Shown: in pieces, positions 17,912 to 27,037 of the stretch | Layout of the letters: the number at the start of each line of letters is the position of its first letter | Position numbering within the stretch: position 1 is the stretch's first letter | NCBI GenBank assembly: GCA_946629635.1 | Contig: CAMOYA010000005.1 | Span: 1 to 50,836, forward strand | Direction of reading: 5' to 3' | DNA: 50,836 nucleotides | DNA from: an uncultured Clostridia bacterium | Lineage (GTDB): Bacteria; Bacillota; Clostridia; Christensenellales; Aristaeellaceae | Notes under the pieces: model-generated | Seen by the model: only the letters and a program-made list of their open reading frames with translations | Database searches by the model: none | What the model was told of the DNA's origin: nothing | Position numbers and translations under genes: made by a program

Positions 17912-20254
17912 ATGATGAACGCCGCACAACTGATCCGCGATGCCGAGATGAGGCTGATGACCGAAACCCACAAGACCCTGCAGGAGGCTTCCGCAGCCGA
18001 GCTCCACAATGCCATTTCCGGCGCCGCGATGGATGCCATTGCCCCGCTGTGGAAGAAGCGGGAGGATGCCCGGTTTCCCCATCGGCAGGCCTACTATCTT
18101 TCCATGGAATACCTGGTGGGCCGCCTTGTTTACAACAATCTGTACTGCATGGGGCTGCTGGATGACGTGCGCGAGGCGCTGCAGGATCGGGGCGTCGATC
18201 TCGCCGTTCTGGAGGATATCGAGGATGATGCCTTCGGCAACGGCGGTCTCGGCCGGCTGGCCGCCTGCTTTCTGGACAGCGCCGTCACCTGCGGCGTGCC
18301 GCTGACCGGTTACGGTCTGCGGTTCCGCTACGGTCTGTTCAAACAGAAGTTTGTCGAAGGCCGGCAGACGGAGGAGCCGGATGACTGGTCCCGCTGGGGC
18401 GATCCGTGGTCCATCCGCAGGGAGGATCAGGCGGTGGTGGTCTCCATGAAGACCGGGGATGTGCTGGCTGTTCCCTATGACATGCCGGTCATCGGATATG
18501 GTGCAAAAAACATCGGCACCCTGCGTCTGTGGCAGACAGAAAGCCTTCATGAGATCGACTTTTCCCTGTTCAATGACCAGGAATACGCCAAAGCCTCCGC
18601 CGCCAAGAATCAGGCGGAAGACATTACCAAGTTCCTCTATCCCAACGACACCCGGAAAGCCGGCCGCCAGATGCGGGTCAAGCAGCAGTATGTGCTGGTC
18701 TCCGCCACCATGCAGGATATCCTGCGCGGATACCGTGCCCGCCATGGCAGCGACTACTCCTTCTTTGCCCGGGAGGTTTCCGCCCAGCTGAACGACACCC
18801 ATCCCACCATGGCGATCCCCGAGCTGATCCGCCTGCTGGGCGAAGACGGGGTTCCCTTCGAGGAAGCCTTCGGGATCGCCCGGGAAACCTTCGCCTACAC
18901 GAATCACACCGTCATGCAGGAAGCGCTCGAAAAGTGGGATCTTTCCCTGCTCAGCTCCGTCTGTCCGCAGATCGTATCCGTCATGCGGAAGATCGATGCC
19001 CGCTTCCGGGCGGATATGAAGCAGCTCGGCAAAACGCCCGGCCCGCATCTGTGCGTCATTGAGGGCAAGCGGATTCATATGGCCCAGCTGGCGGTCTATG
19101 CCACCCACGCGACCAACGGCGTTGCCGCGCTGCACAGCGAAATCCTGAAGAACGATCTGTTCCGGGAGTGGTACGAAATCTGGCCGGAACGCTTCCAGAA
19201 CAAGACCAACGGCATCACCCAGCGCCGCTGGCTCGGCCTGTGCAATCCCGAGCTTTCCCGCCTCCTGGAGGAGAAGATCGGTCCCGGGTTCATCACGGAT
19301 CTCGATCAGCTGCAGAACCTGAAGCCCATGATCGATGACGAGCTCTGCCGGCGGTTCATCGCCGTCAAGAATGAAAAGAAGCGGCAGCTGGCCGCGGAAA
19401 TTCAGGCGAAGGAGAACGTCTCGCTGGATCCGTCCATGGTGTTCGATGTCCAGGTCAAACGCCTGCACGAATACAAGCGGCAGTTCATGAACGCCCTGAG
19501 CATCCTCGCCATCTATGATCAGCTCAAACATGGCAAGCTCAAGGATCTGCCCCCTGTCGCCTTCATCTTCGGCGCCAAGGCGGCTCCCGGCTATGATCGG
19601 GCCAAAGCCGTGATTCACTGGATCAACATGATTGCCGACAGGGTCAACAACGATCCGAAGACGAATCAGCGTCTGAAGGTCGTCTTTGTCCAGAACTACA
19701 ACTGCTCCTGGGCGGAAAAGATCATTCCCGCCGCGGATATATCCGAGCAGATCTCCCCTGCCGGCACGGAAGCCTCCGGCACCGGCAATATGAAGCTGAT
19801 GCTCAACGGCGCGGTGACCCTGGGCACCTTTGACGGTGCCAACGTGGAGATCGTCGAGGAAGCCGGACTGGAGAACAACTATATCTTCGGCGCCACGGTG
19901 GAAGAGCTGGCCCGGATCAGGGATACCTATGATCCGAATCCGATCTATCGGAAGAACGCGCTGCTCCGCCGGGCGCTGGATACGCTGACGGACGGCACCT
20001 TCCCGGACGAGGACGGGCGTCTGGCCGAGCTGCATGACGCGATCCTCAAGGGCGCTTCCTGGCACAAACCGGATCATTACTATGTCATGCAGGACTTCGA
20101 GAGCTATTATGCCACGAAGCTGCAGGCAATCCGGGAAGCGAGAGCGGACGAAACCGCCTTTGCCCGCAAGTGCCTGATCAATGTTGCCTCCGCCGGCAAG
20201 TTCTCCTCCGACCGCACCATCCGGCAGTATGCCCGGGAGATCTGGAACGTGTAA
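17912..20254 (+). CDS. glgP: Glycogen/maltodextrin (alpha-glucan) phosphorylase
   Basis: YYLSMEYLVGRLVYNNL; GNGGLGRLAACFLDS; QLNDTHPTMAIPELIRLL; VKRLHEYKRQFMN; PLP-site region EASGTGNMKLMLNGAVTLGTFDGANVEI. Confidence 0.97.
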   Translation: MMNAAQLIRDAEMRLMTETHKTLQEASAAELHNAISGAAMDAIAPLWKKREDARFPHRQAYYLSMEYLVGRLVYNNLYCMGLLDDVREALQDRGVDLAVLEDIEDDAFGNGGLGRLAACFLDSAVTCGVPLTGYGLRFRYGLFKQKFVEGRQTEEPDDWSRWGDPWSIRREDQAVVVSMKTGDVLAVPYDMPVIGYGAKNIGTLRLWQTESLHEIDFSLFNDQEYAKASAAKNQAEDITKFLYPNDTRKAGRQMRVKQQYVLVSATMQDILRGYRARHGSDYSFFAREVSAQLNDTHPTMAIPELIRLLGEDGVPFEEAFGIARETFAYTNHTVMQEALEKWDLSLLSSVCPQIVSVMRKIDARFRADMKQLGKTPGPHLCVIEGKRIHMAQLAVYATHATNGVAALHSEILKNDLFREWYEIWPERFQNKTNGITQRRWLGLCNPELSRLLEEKIGPGFITDLDQLQNLKPMIDDELCRRFIAVKNEKKRQLAAEIQAKENVSLDPSMVFDVQVKRLHEYKRQFMNALSILAIYDQLKHGKLKDLPPVAFIFGAKAAPGYDRAKAVIHWINMIADRVNNDPKTNQRLKVVFVQNYNCSWAEKIIPAADISEQISPAGTEASGTGNMKLMLNGAVTLGTFDGANVEIVEEAGLENNYIFGATVEELARIRDTYDPNPIYRKNALLRRALDTLTDGTFPDEDGRLAELHDAILKGASWHKPDHYYVMQDFESYYATKLQAIREARADETAFARKCLINVASAGKFSSDRTIRQYAREIWNV

Positions 20255-20274
20255 GCATTCGTCCCAAAAGGCCG

Positions 20275-20307
20275 ACCCGGTGGGAATCATCCCACCGGGT
20301 CATTTTT
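20275..20307 (+). terminator. Rho-independent terminator after glgP
   Basis: ACCCGGTGGGA-ATCA-TCCCACCGGGT followed by CATTTTTC. Confidence 0.85.
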
Positions 20308-20373
20308 CTGTTCCGTCCGCTCGGCGCCGCGTCCGCTTATCTACGCCGCAGTTCTTTTTACGCGGAAGAACGA

Positions 20374-21234
20374 TTATTCAGCCCCGCAGCTCTTTTTCAG
20401 CCGAAGCGCCGCCTGCTTGACGGCGTTCTTTTTTTCTCCCTTTTCGATCAGAAGCTCCTGCGCCTCCCGCAGCGTCATCCCCCGGCTGATCTCCTCCGCC
20501 AGCCTGGCCTCCACGGAGATCTCCGCCGCCGGCTTCTCCTCCTTTTCCTCCGGCACGCCGTGCAGGTCCATCACCACGCAGTATTCGCCCTTTTCGGTTT
20601 TTTCATCCGCCAGCAGCCGTTCCAGCACCTCCTGCGGCGCGCCGTACAGGATTTTTTCATGCAGCTTCGTCAGGTCGCAGCAGACCGCCAGCCGGGCATC
20701 GGGAAGCACCTCGGCGATCATCCGCGTCAGATCCACAATCCGAAAGGGGGATTCATGAACCACCGCAACCTTCACTCCCTGCCCGATCTGCTTCAGCTTT
20801 TCCCGCAGATCCTTCTTTTCCCGCGGCAGGAAGCCGTAAAACGCGAACTCCCGGGCGTCAAAGCCGCTGGCGGAAATCGCCGCGATTCCGGCCGAACATC
20901 CGGGCACCGGAATGACCGGGATTCCCCGGCGGATGCAGGCGGCCGCCACCTCGTTCCCGGGGTCGGAGATGCAGGGGGTTCCCGCGTCCGTCACCAGCGC
21001 GGCCTTCAGGTTTTCCGAAAGGATCTGCTCCGCCAGCTGGTCGGCCTTTCCCTCTTCGTTGTGCCGGTGGCAGCTGACCATCCTGGCGCGGAAGGAAAAG
21101 ACCTGCCCCAGCTTCATCGTCACCCGGGTGTCCTCCGCGATGATCAGATCCGCCGTCTTCAGCGTTTCAATCCCGCGGGAGGAGAAATCCCCCAGATTGC
21201 CGATCGGCGTTGCCACCACGTATAATTCCGCCAT
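20374..21234 (-). CDS. rsmI: 16S rRNA (cytidine(1402)-2'-O)-methyltransferase
   Basis: MAELYVVATPIGNLGDFSSRGIETLKTADLIIAEDTRVTMKL...LVTDAGTPCISDPG...PVPGCSAGIAAISASG. Start chosen for its GGAGG RBS and downstream of the promoter; upstream in-frame ATG at 21279 would be nearly leaderless. Confidence 0.95.
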   Translation of the reverse strand: MAELYVVATPIGNLGDFSSRGIETLKTADLIIAEDTRVTMKLGQVFSFRARMVSCHRHNEEGKADQLAEQILSENLKAALVTDAGTPCISDPGNEVAAACIRRGIPVIPVPGCSAGIAAISASGFDAREFAFYGFLPREKKDLREKLKQIGQGVKVAVVHESPFRIVDLTRMIAEVLPDARLAVCCDLTKLHEKILYGAPQEVLERLLADEKTEKGEYCVVMDLHGVPEEKEEKPAAEISVEARLAEEISRGMTLREAQELLIEKGEKKNAVKQAALRLKKSCGAE

Positions 21235-21288
21235 GCCCTGTGCCTCCGTCTCCGGCGCTTCTGCCTTGATGTCCTTCAAACCAGTTGA

Positions 21289-21317
21289 ATTATAAACGAC
21301 ACGGCTGATTTAATCAA
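21289..21317 (-). promoter_or_regulatory. sigma-A promoter for rsmI
   Basis: Minus strand TTGATT-N17-TATAAT. Confidence 0.55.
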
Positions 21318-21333
21318 CCGTGCCGCCCGATGG

Positions 21334-24138
21334 TTAACCGTTTCCGTAAAGATCCAGCTCCGCGTACAGCACATTCCCGTCCTCGTCCAGCTGAACATAT
21401 CCCTTGGCTTCCCAGTCCTCCGTCTCTTCATTCCAGGCCAGCATGTTAAGGAACCAGACCGGTTTCCCGTACGACTCGCCCTTCCGGAAGTTGAAGCCGT
21501 CGCTGTTCAGGAATCCGCCGATCTCCAGCGCATCCACCCAGTCGGATCCCATCTCCGGATCGGCAATAGTATGGAACGCTTCCCTCGCCTTCTGTTTCAT
21601 CTCTTCCTTCCCGGGCTTCCCTTCCGCGGGAAAGATCGGATGCATATCCGGATCGAAGTCTCCCTCGTCCACCTGCGTCATGAAGTACGTCAGCACATAG
21701 CACGCATCCGGCCAGGAATCCGGATCCGCTCCGTATTCTGCCATCCATTCCCGTACCTTCTCCTCCAGGTTGTCCGGCGTCACACCATATTCCGTCATCG
21801 CCGCTTCAAACTGTTCCCAGAAGTCTTTCTCGTCCGGATACACCGTTCCCTGGAACCACATCCGCCCGTCCGGCTGCGGTGTCGGCGTGGGAATGATGCT
21901 GCCATCCAGCGCGCGCTGCCGCATGGGAATATCATCCTGAATGCCTGACGCGGAAGCAGCCTGATCCGGCCGTTCCTCCGCGGATTCCGAGACTGATTCC
22001 TCGCAGCGGATCACATATCCGTTTTCATCGAACTCCACCCGGTAGCTCTTCATGCCCTTCCAGCGGCCGTCGAAGCAAACCGTCAGACCTTCCGTCCGCG
22101 TCTCATACTCATCCGGATTGCTCACGTCCAGTTCCGGAAAGTCCAGCCACAGATCCCCGAATCTGTAGGTGATCGCCCGGATCGCCATCTGCACCGCCCC
22201 TTCCGTTTCCAGCTCCAGCCTTCGCCAGTTCCTTTCCAGGGAGTAGAGCACGTAGCCCGGCGTATAATCCGTTTTGAAGATGTCCGTTGCCAGCACCTCC
22301 CCGGTCACTGCGTCCAGCTCGATCACCTGATCCACCGGATCATCCGCGATCACCCGCAGCTTCCACACCGGATTCGGCTCCGCTCCGATCAGCACGCAGG
22401 TATTGATCTCCGCCGTCCGCTTGCCGGATGCCCGGATCGCCAGCTCCCGCGCCTTTTCATGATCGATCGGAACGGTTTCCTCCGCCGGATAGTTTCCCAT
22501 CCGAAGCAGCTTCCCTGCCGTTTCTTCCGGCTCCAGCTGTTCCATGTCCTTCGAAAGGCGCACCCAAACCGACTGATCCCAGTCTCCGTAATATCCGTAG
22601 ATCGCCCCATAGCGGGAAAACAGGTTATCCCCCGTGGCCGGGGTCATATCCGCCTGAATCTCCCGGACGGATCCGTCCGCCCCCACTTCCGCGGAGGCAT
22701 TCCCGTGGCGGATGCTCTTCGTCAGGAACCGGATGCTGTGCTGTTTGCCGCCGCCCAGGTGCCGGATCTCAAACTCATTTTCATCCATGGGGTTCAGCTC
22801 CGGATACTTCTCCCGAATGGCTTCCGCGGCAATCCGGATGAAATCGCTCTCCCGGAGGATTCCCTCCCTGGCCTTTTCGTAAGCCGCCTCCGGCACGAAG
22901 AACATGGACGGATTGTCGTCCGTCGTCTGCTTCCGGACGCTCAGCGTTTTTCCGGACGTGCTGTCCACCGCCACCGCATAATGTCCCGCGTCCTCGTCCT
23001 TCGAGCCATCCTCCGGGGCATGGATCACCAGACCGACCATCCAGATCCGCTTTCCTTCATATTCCGTCAGCACGGCGGAATCCATGGCGGCGCGATCCTT
23101 CCCCAGCGCCTCCTTTGCGTTCCGGACCGCTTCTTCCCGGGACAGATCCTGCGCTGCCGGTTCCGGATACCCGGTCAGCAGGTATCCTCTGTGCACCGCA
23201 TAGTTCATCCCGGCCGGATCCAGCTCCGCCTTCTGCATCATTTCATGCAGACGCCGCCAGGCCTCCTGCGGCCATTTTCCCTGAAACCAGGTATAGACGC
23301 TATGGAATTGGCTCATCAGCTGATCCCCGGTATAGGGCTGCGTCCAGTCCGGAATCTCCGCCCAGAAGCTGACGGTATCTTCCGGATTCCGATCCGCAAA
23401 CCTGATATTATACATTCCATGGTCAATATCCCTGGGATCCAAAGTAAAGCTCCACGTGGCTCTTCCGCCGTTTTCGTAGTCCAGATAGAACTGCCGGCTC
23501 AGCGTATAGAGCGTCCGGTCTTCGGGATGAAGATCCTTTCCATATTTCTTTTTCAGCGTTTCAAAGGCGTAGGCCTCCGCCTCCTCATACTTCATGTTGT
23601 CCGGCCCCGGCAGATGGGATTCATAGGATTCGTACCAGCCGATTTCCACCATCAGATGCTCGAACCAGTTCTGCTCCTCCAGCGTCCAGGTATAGAAGTT
23701 CCCGCCGAAAGCCTGCCGGCAGATCTCCATGATGGCTTCCTCTTCGTAATATCCCTGACCGTTCTGCAGCGCCTGCATCAGGCTGTTGTTCTCCTCCATG
23801 GTAAAGCCGTTTTCGTTCAGCGTCCGGATCAGCTCCGCCAGCTGCTCCGGCGTATAACTGCCCTGCACTCCGGCGGTCCGGTCATTCTCGATCGCCATCG
23901 GTACGGCGACCTTTTCCACAATCTCCGGCCGCGTCAGCAGCACGGCCGCGACCGCCACCGCCACCATCATCACCAGGATCATGGCCAGCACAATCCCGGT
24001 CCTCAGTTTCCTTTTCACCTTTCTGCCTCCAATCGCGTTTTCATACAGCCGGTCGCGCTCCCGGGGGGTTGTGCGGACGCTTTCCAGTTCCGCGTCCAAT
24101 GCCCGCGCAACCCGATATTTCAGCATATCGTTACTCAT
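21334..24138 (-). CDS. Large single-pass membrane protein with PepSY-like repeats, putative ECF-associated regulator
   Basis: Short cytosolic N-terminus, one TM helix (TGIVLAMILVMMVAVAVAAVLL), about 850 aa extracellular part with PepSY-like endings (AVAVDSTSGKTLSV, VIELDAVTGEVL). Start overlaps the 3' end of the sigma gene. Confidence 0.8.
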   Translation of the reverse strand: MSNDMLKYRVARALDAELESVRTTPRERDRLYENAIGGRKVKRKLRTGIVLAMILVMMVAVAVAAVLLTRPEIVEKVAVPMAIENDRTAGVQGSYTPEQLAELIRTLNENGFTMEENNSLMQALQNGQGYYEEEAIMEICRQAFGGNFYTWTLEEQNWFEHLMVEIGWYESYESHLPGPDNMKYEEAEAYAFETLKKKYGKDLHPEDRTLYTLSRQFYLDYENGGRATWSFTLDPRDIDHGMYNIRFADRNPEDTVSFWAEIPDWTQPYTGDQLMSQFHSVYTWFQGKWPQEAWRRLHEMMQKAELDPAGMNYAVHRGYLLTGYPEPAAQDLSREEAVRNAKEALGKDRAAMDSAVLTEYEGKRIWMVGLVIHAPEDGSKDEDAGHYAVAVDSTSGKTLSVRKQTTDDNPSMFFVPEAAYEKAREGILRESDFIRIAAEAIREKYPELNPMDENEFEIRHLGGGKQHSIRFLTKSIRHGNASAEVGADGSVREIQADMTPATGDNLFSRYGAIYGYYGDWDQSVWVRLSKDMEQLEPEETAGKLLRMGNYPAEETVPIDHEKARELAIRASGKRTAEINTCVLIGAEPNPVWKLRVIADDPVDQVIELDAVTGEVLATDIFKTDYTPGYVLYSLERNWRRLELETEGAVQMAIRAITYRFGDLWLDFPELDVSNPDEYETRTEGLTVCFDGRWKGMKSYRVEFDENGYVIRCEESVSESAEERPDQAASASGIQDDIPMRQRALDGSIIPTPTPQPDGRMWFQGTVYPDEKDFWEQFEAAMTEYGVTPDNLEEKVREWMAEYGADPDSWPDACYVLTYFMTQVDEGDFDPDMHPIFPAEGKPGKEEMKQKAREAFHTIADPEMGSDWVDALEIGGFLNSDGFNFRKGESYGKPVWFLNMLAWNEETEDWEAKGYVQLDEDGNVLYAELDLYGNG

Positions 24139-24655
24139 GCGTCTCACTCCTTTCCAGCGCGTCCTTCAGAAGGGCCTCCGCCTTTCTGAGCCTGCGGTGC
24201 GCCGTTGTCAGCGGCAGCCCCAGCGCATCCGCCGTCTCCTGCATCGTCAGTCCCTGATAAAAGTACAGCAATATGATCTGTTTATACCTTTCCGGAAGAT
24301 CCATCACAATCCATGACATGGTCCGGTCCTCCGTCTCCGCCATCTGCAGCCGCGCCGGAAGCTCGTCCAGCGCCGCTCTCCGGTCGACGTGGCGGAACCA
24401 TGCCGTCCGCCGGTAATCCCGGCAGGTGTTGATGGCAATCCGCAGCAGCCATGCCTTCTCGTTCGTGATTCCCTTCCTTTCCAGATCGTCCATATGCTTC
24501 CAGGCTTTGATCCATGTTTCCTGCATGGCATCCTCCGCCTGCTGCAGATCGGACAGGTACAGATAGCATGTCCGCAGGATCGGATCTGAATAGAGATCAA
24601 TCCATCTGCTCAGTATCTGTTCTCGGCTCAGGCCGGGTACCGCAGCCTGTTCCAT
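24131..24655 (-). CDS. RNA polymerase sigma factor, ECF (sigma-70) family
   Basis: RTCYLYLSDLQQAEDAMQETWIKAWKHMDDLERKGITNEKAWLLRIAINTCRDYRR (region 2); DLPERYKQIILLYFYQGLTMQETADALGLPLTTAHRRLRKAEALLK (region 4). Confidence 0.94.
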   Translation of the reverse strand: MEQAAVPGLSREQILSRWIDLYSDPILRTCYLYLSDLQQAEDAMQETWIKAWKHMDDLERKGITNEKAWLLRIAINTCRDYRRTAWFRHVDRRAALDELPARLQMAETEDRTMSWIVMDLPERYKQIILLYFYQGLTMQETADALGLPLTTAHRRLRKAEALLKDALERSETHE

Positions 24656-24781
24656 CGCCGATCACCTCCCACCGTTTCTTCCCGCGCCATGACTGATTCC
24701 ACCGGGCGCTTTCACTGATACAGACGAGCCGCGCCGCCCTTTTTTTCCGTTTTGTTCAGAAAAAGCTTTTCCCGCACGAAG

Positions 24782-24807
24782 AAAAACGGCTGGGATTGCT
24801 CCCAGCC
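24782..24807 (-). terminator. Rho-independent terminator after the phosphatase-like gene
   Basis: Minus strand GGCTGGGA-GCAA-TCCCAGCC-GTTTTTC. Confidence 0.8.
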
Positions 24808-24834
24808 ATCAAGTTCCGTCCAGGCATTTCCGGT

Positions 24835-26043
24835 TTAAGCCGCATTCTGCTCCTCTTCGGGCTGACCAACGGCATCCGGATCGCTCAGCTTGTTCCGGAG
24901 CTCATCCAGTTCCTCCTGGGTCATGCCGGCATCCAGCACATATTTCTCCGTCGCCGCTTTCAGATCGACGCCCTCCAGCGAAGCGCCCTTCTCCAGCCCG
25001 GCCACAAAGCGCAGCATCTCGCGGATATTCTTGTCCGCGATCAGTTCATACTGCTTGCTGCCGGGCTCCGTGCCGTAATAATTGGTAAAGCTGAGCATGT
25101 AGTCGGAAACGATCTCCTCCTCGTCCGCGCCCATCAGCGCTTCCAGCAGCATGGAAGCGAAACCGGCGCGGTCCTTGCCCTCCGTGCAGTGCACCAGATA
25201 AGGCGGTTCCTGTCCGGCCAGGAATTTCAGCCCGGCCACAACGCTCCGGGCAAATTCTTCGGAAGTAAAGTCAACGCCCAGTCCCAGCAGAATGACCTGG
25301 CCGTCTTCATACAGCTGCCGGTAATAGAAGGATGAAAAATCCTCCTGCTGGAAATAGCCCGTCAGTTCCTCCTCCGTATTGGCCAGATTCATCACCGTCT
25401 GAATCCCGGCCGCCTCCGCGAGGGCGTTGGCTGTGGCGGCCCGCCCATACTGATTGTTGACCGGAGAGCAGGAGCGGTACAGCAGGCCTTCGACGATCCC
25501 GCCCACCGTCACGGGCCGGAAATTGGCGAATACTTCATCGCTGGGGAATGCCGCCCGGTCATTCCTGTATACCAGATTGTTGATCTCCTGCAGATCGATG
25601 GCCCCGGCCTTTTCCTTCAGCGTCAGCGTCACCGGATCGCCGACGTCCACGCCCGCCGTATCGGCAAACCGGCCGTAATTGATGCATACGGCAATATAGG
25701 TCTGCCCCGGATAGGCCCGCACCATGTATTCATCACGATCCACATAGTAGCCGTTGAAATACGGCATATCCCCGGTATAGTTCCCCGCGGTGACCGTGAT
25801 GATATCGCCCAGATCAAATCCGGCCGCGTTGAAGTCCTCGATCGTGATATCCAGCAGGGCGTGCCCGTATTTCTCGATTTCCAGCACCTTGCCGGTCACG
25901 GACGGGACATCCTCCGCCAGGCACAGCACAGGCAGAACCAGCAGCAGAGAGAGCAGGGCCAGCATTTTCCGGCCGGAAACGCGAGGCTGATGAAAGATGT
26001 TTTTGCGCTTGGAACCCATCATTTTCAACGTGTCCTTTTTCAT
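24835..26043 (-). CDS. Secreted tyrosine-phosphatase-like protein (CX5R type) with an N-terminal beta domain
   Basis: Signal peptide KMLALLSLLLVLPVLCLAEDV; active-site loop YLVHCTEGKDRAGFASMLLEALMGA. N-terminal IAVCINYGRFADTAGVDVGDPVTLTL resembles the C-terminal domain of SAM hydroxide adenosyltransferases. Confidence 0.85.
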   Translation of the reverse strand: MKKDTLKMMGSKRKNIFHQPRVSGRKMLALLSLLLVLPVLCLAEDVPSVTGKVLEIEKYGHALLDITIEDFNAAGFDLGDIITVTAGNYTGDMPYFNGYYVDRDEYMVRAYPGQTYIAVCINYGRFADTAGVDVGDPVTLTLKEKAGAIDLQEINNLVYRNDRAAFPSDEVFANFRPVTVGGIVEGLLYRSCSPVNNQYGRAATANALAEAAGIQTVMNLANTEEELTGYFQQEDFSSFYYRQLYEDGQVILLGLGVDFTSEEFARSVVAGLKFLAGQEPPYLVHCTEGKDRAGFASMLLEALMGADEEEIVSDYMLSFTNYYGTEPGSKQYELIADKNIREMLRFVAGLEKGASLEGVDLKAATEKYVLDAGMTQEELDELRNKLSDPDAVGQPEEEQNAA

Positions 26044-26979
26044 TTATAATTTTTCCGCCACGCGCAGCTTCGCGCTGCGGGCGCGGGGATTTCTTTCCAC
26101 TTCCTCCGCGGAAGGCGGGATCGCCCCGCCGCCCAGCACCTTCACCACCGGCTTCCGGCCGCAGGTGCAGATGGGCGCCTTCGGCGGACAGATGCAGGGA
26201 TGCTCCAGCGTCTTCAGCGCCCGCTTGACGATCCGGTCCTCCAGGGAGTGGAAGGTGATCACGCAGATGCGCCCGCCGCTCTTCAGGCAGTCCGTGAAAT
26301 CCCGGATCGCCGTCTCCAGCGGATCCAGCTCGTCGTTGACCCGGATCCGGATCGCCTGGAAGGTCCGCCGGGCCGGATGCCCGTCATCCTTCCGGCGCAC
26401 CGCCTTCGGGATGGCCGCGTCCACCGCCTCCACCAGGTCAAAGGTCGTTTCCATGGGCTTCCGGGCCCGGTGTTCACAGATGATCTTCGCGATCCGGGCC
26501 GCCCATTTTTCCTCTCCGTAATCCCGGATCACTTCCATGATTTCGCGTTCATCCGCCTGATTGAGGAATTCCGCGGCCGTCATGCCCTGGCTCCTGTCCA
26601 TGCGCATATCCAGCGGTGCATCCTCATGATAGCTGAAGCCGCGCTCCGCCGTGTCCAGCTGGGGGCTGGATACGCCCAGATCCAGCAGCACCCCGTCCAG
26701 CGGTCCGGCGCCAGCCGCCTCCAGCAGCATCTTCCCGTCATGGAAGTTGCCGTGGATGGCCCGAAATCCCGGATACGCCTGCAGCCGCTCGCCTGCCGCC
26801 CGGATGGCGTTTTCATCCCGGTCGATGCCGTAGAGCCTGGCCGTTCCGCCGGATGCCTTCAGGATCGCCTCGCTGTGCCCGCCGCCGCCCAGGGTGCCGT
26901 CGCAGTAGACGCCGTCCGCCCGGACGTTCATCCACTGCAGCACCTCGTTCAGCAGCACCGGTTCATGACGAAATTCCAT
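26044..26979 (-). CDS. rsmH: 16S rRNA (cytosine(1402)-N(4))-methyltransferase
   Basis: MEFRHEPVLLNEVLQWMNVRADGVYCDGTLGGGGHSEAIL...GVLLDLGVSSPQLDTAERGFSYHEDAPLDMRMD...VITFHSLEDRIVKR. Confidence 0.97.
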   Translation of the reverse strand: MEFRHEPVLLNEVLQWMNVRADGVYCDGTLGGGGHSEAILKASGGTARLYGIDRDENAIRAAGERLQAYPGFRAIHGNFHDGKMLLEAAGAGPLDGVLLDLGVSSPQLDTAERGFSYHEDAPLDMRMDRSQGMTAAEFLNQADEREIMEVIRDYGEEKWAARIAKIICEHRARKPMETTFDLVEAVDAAIPKAVRRKDDGHPARRTFQAIRIRVNDELDPLETAIRDFTDCLKSGGRICVITFHSLEDRIVKRALKTLEHPCICPPKAPICTCGRKPVVKVLGGGAIPPSAEEVERNPRARSAKLRVAEKL

Positions 26980-26993
26980 ACCCGTCTCCTTTT

Positions 26994-27028
26994 TCAAAAC
27001 ACGGGCTGCGGAAAAAACCGCAGCCCGT
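26994..27028 (-). terminator. Rho-independent terminator after valS
   Basis: Minus strand ACGGGCTGCGG-TTTTTT-CCGCAGCCCGT-GTTTT. Confidence 0.8.
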
Positions 27029-27037
27029 ATGGCCTGA

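Noticed and set aside
17876-20290. 804-aa minus-strand ORF
   Set aside because: Antisense shadow of glgP; glgP has clear family motifs.
21295-21320. Hairpin CACGGCTGATTTAATCAACCGTG as terminator of the PepSY-like gene
   Set aside because: It overlaps the TTGATT -35 box of the rsmI promoter and is not followed by a T-run; at best a weak terminator.
24656-24790. Possible ECF-type autoregulatory promoter (GAAC ... CGTC) upstream of the sigma gene
   Set aside because: Spacing between the two elements is 27 nt, well beyond the usual about 16-17 nt.
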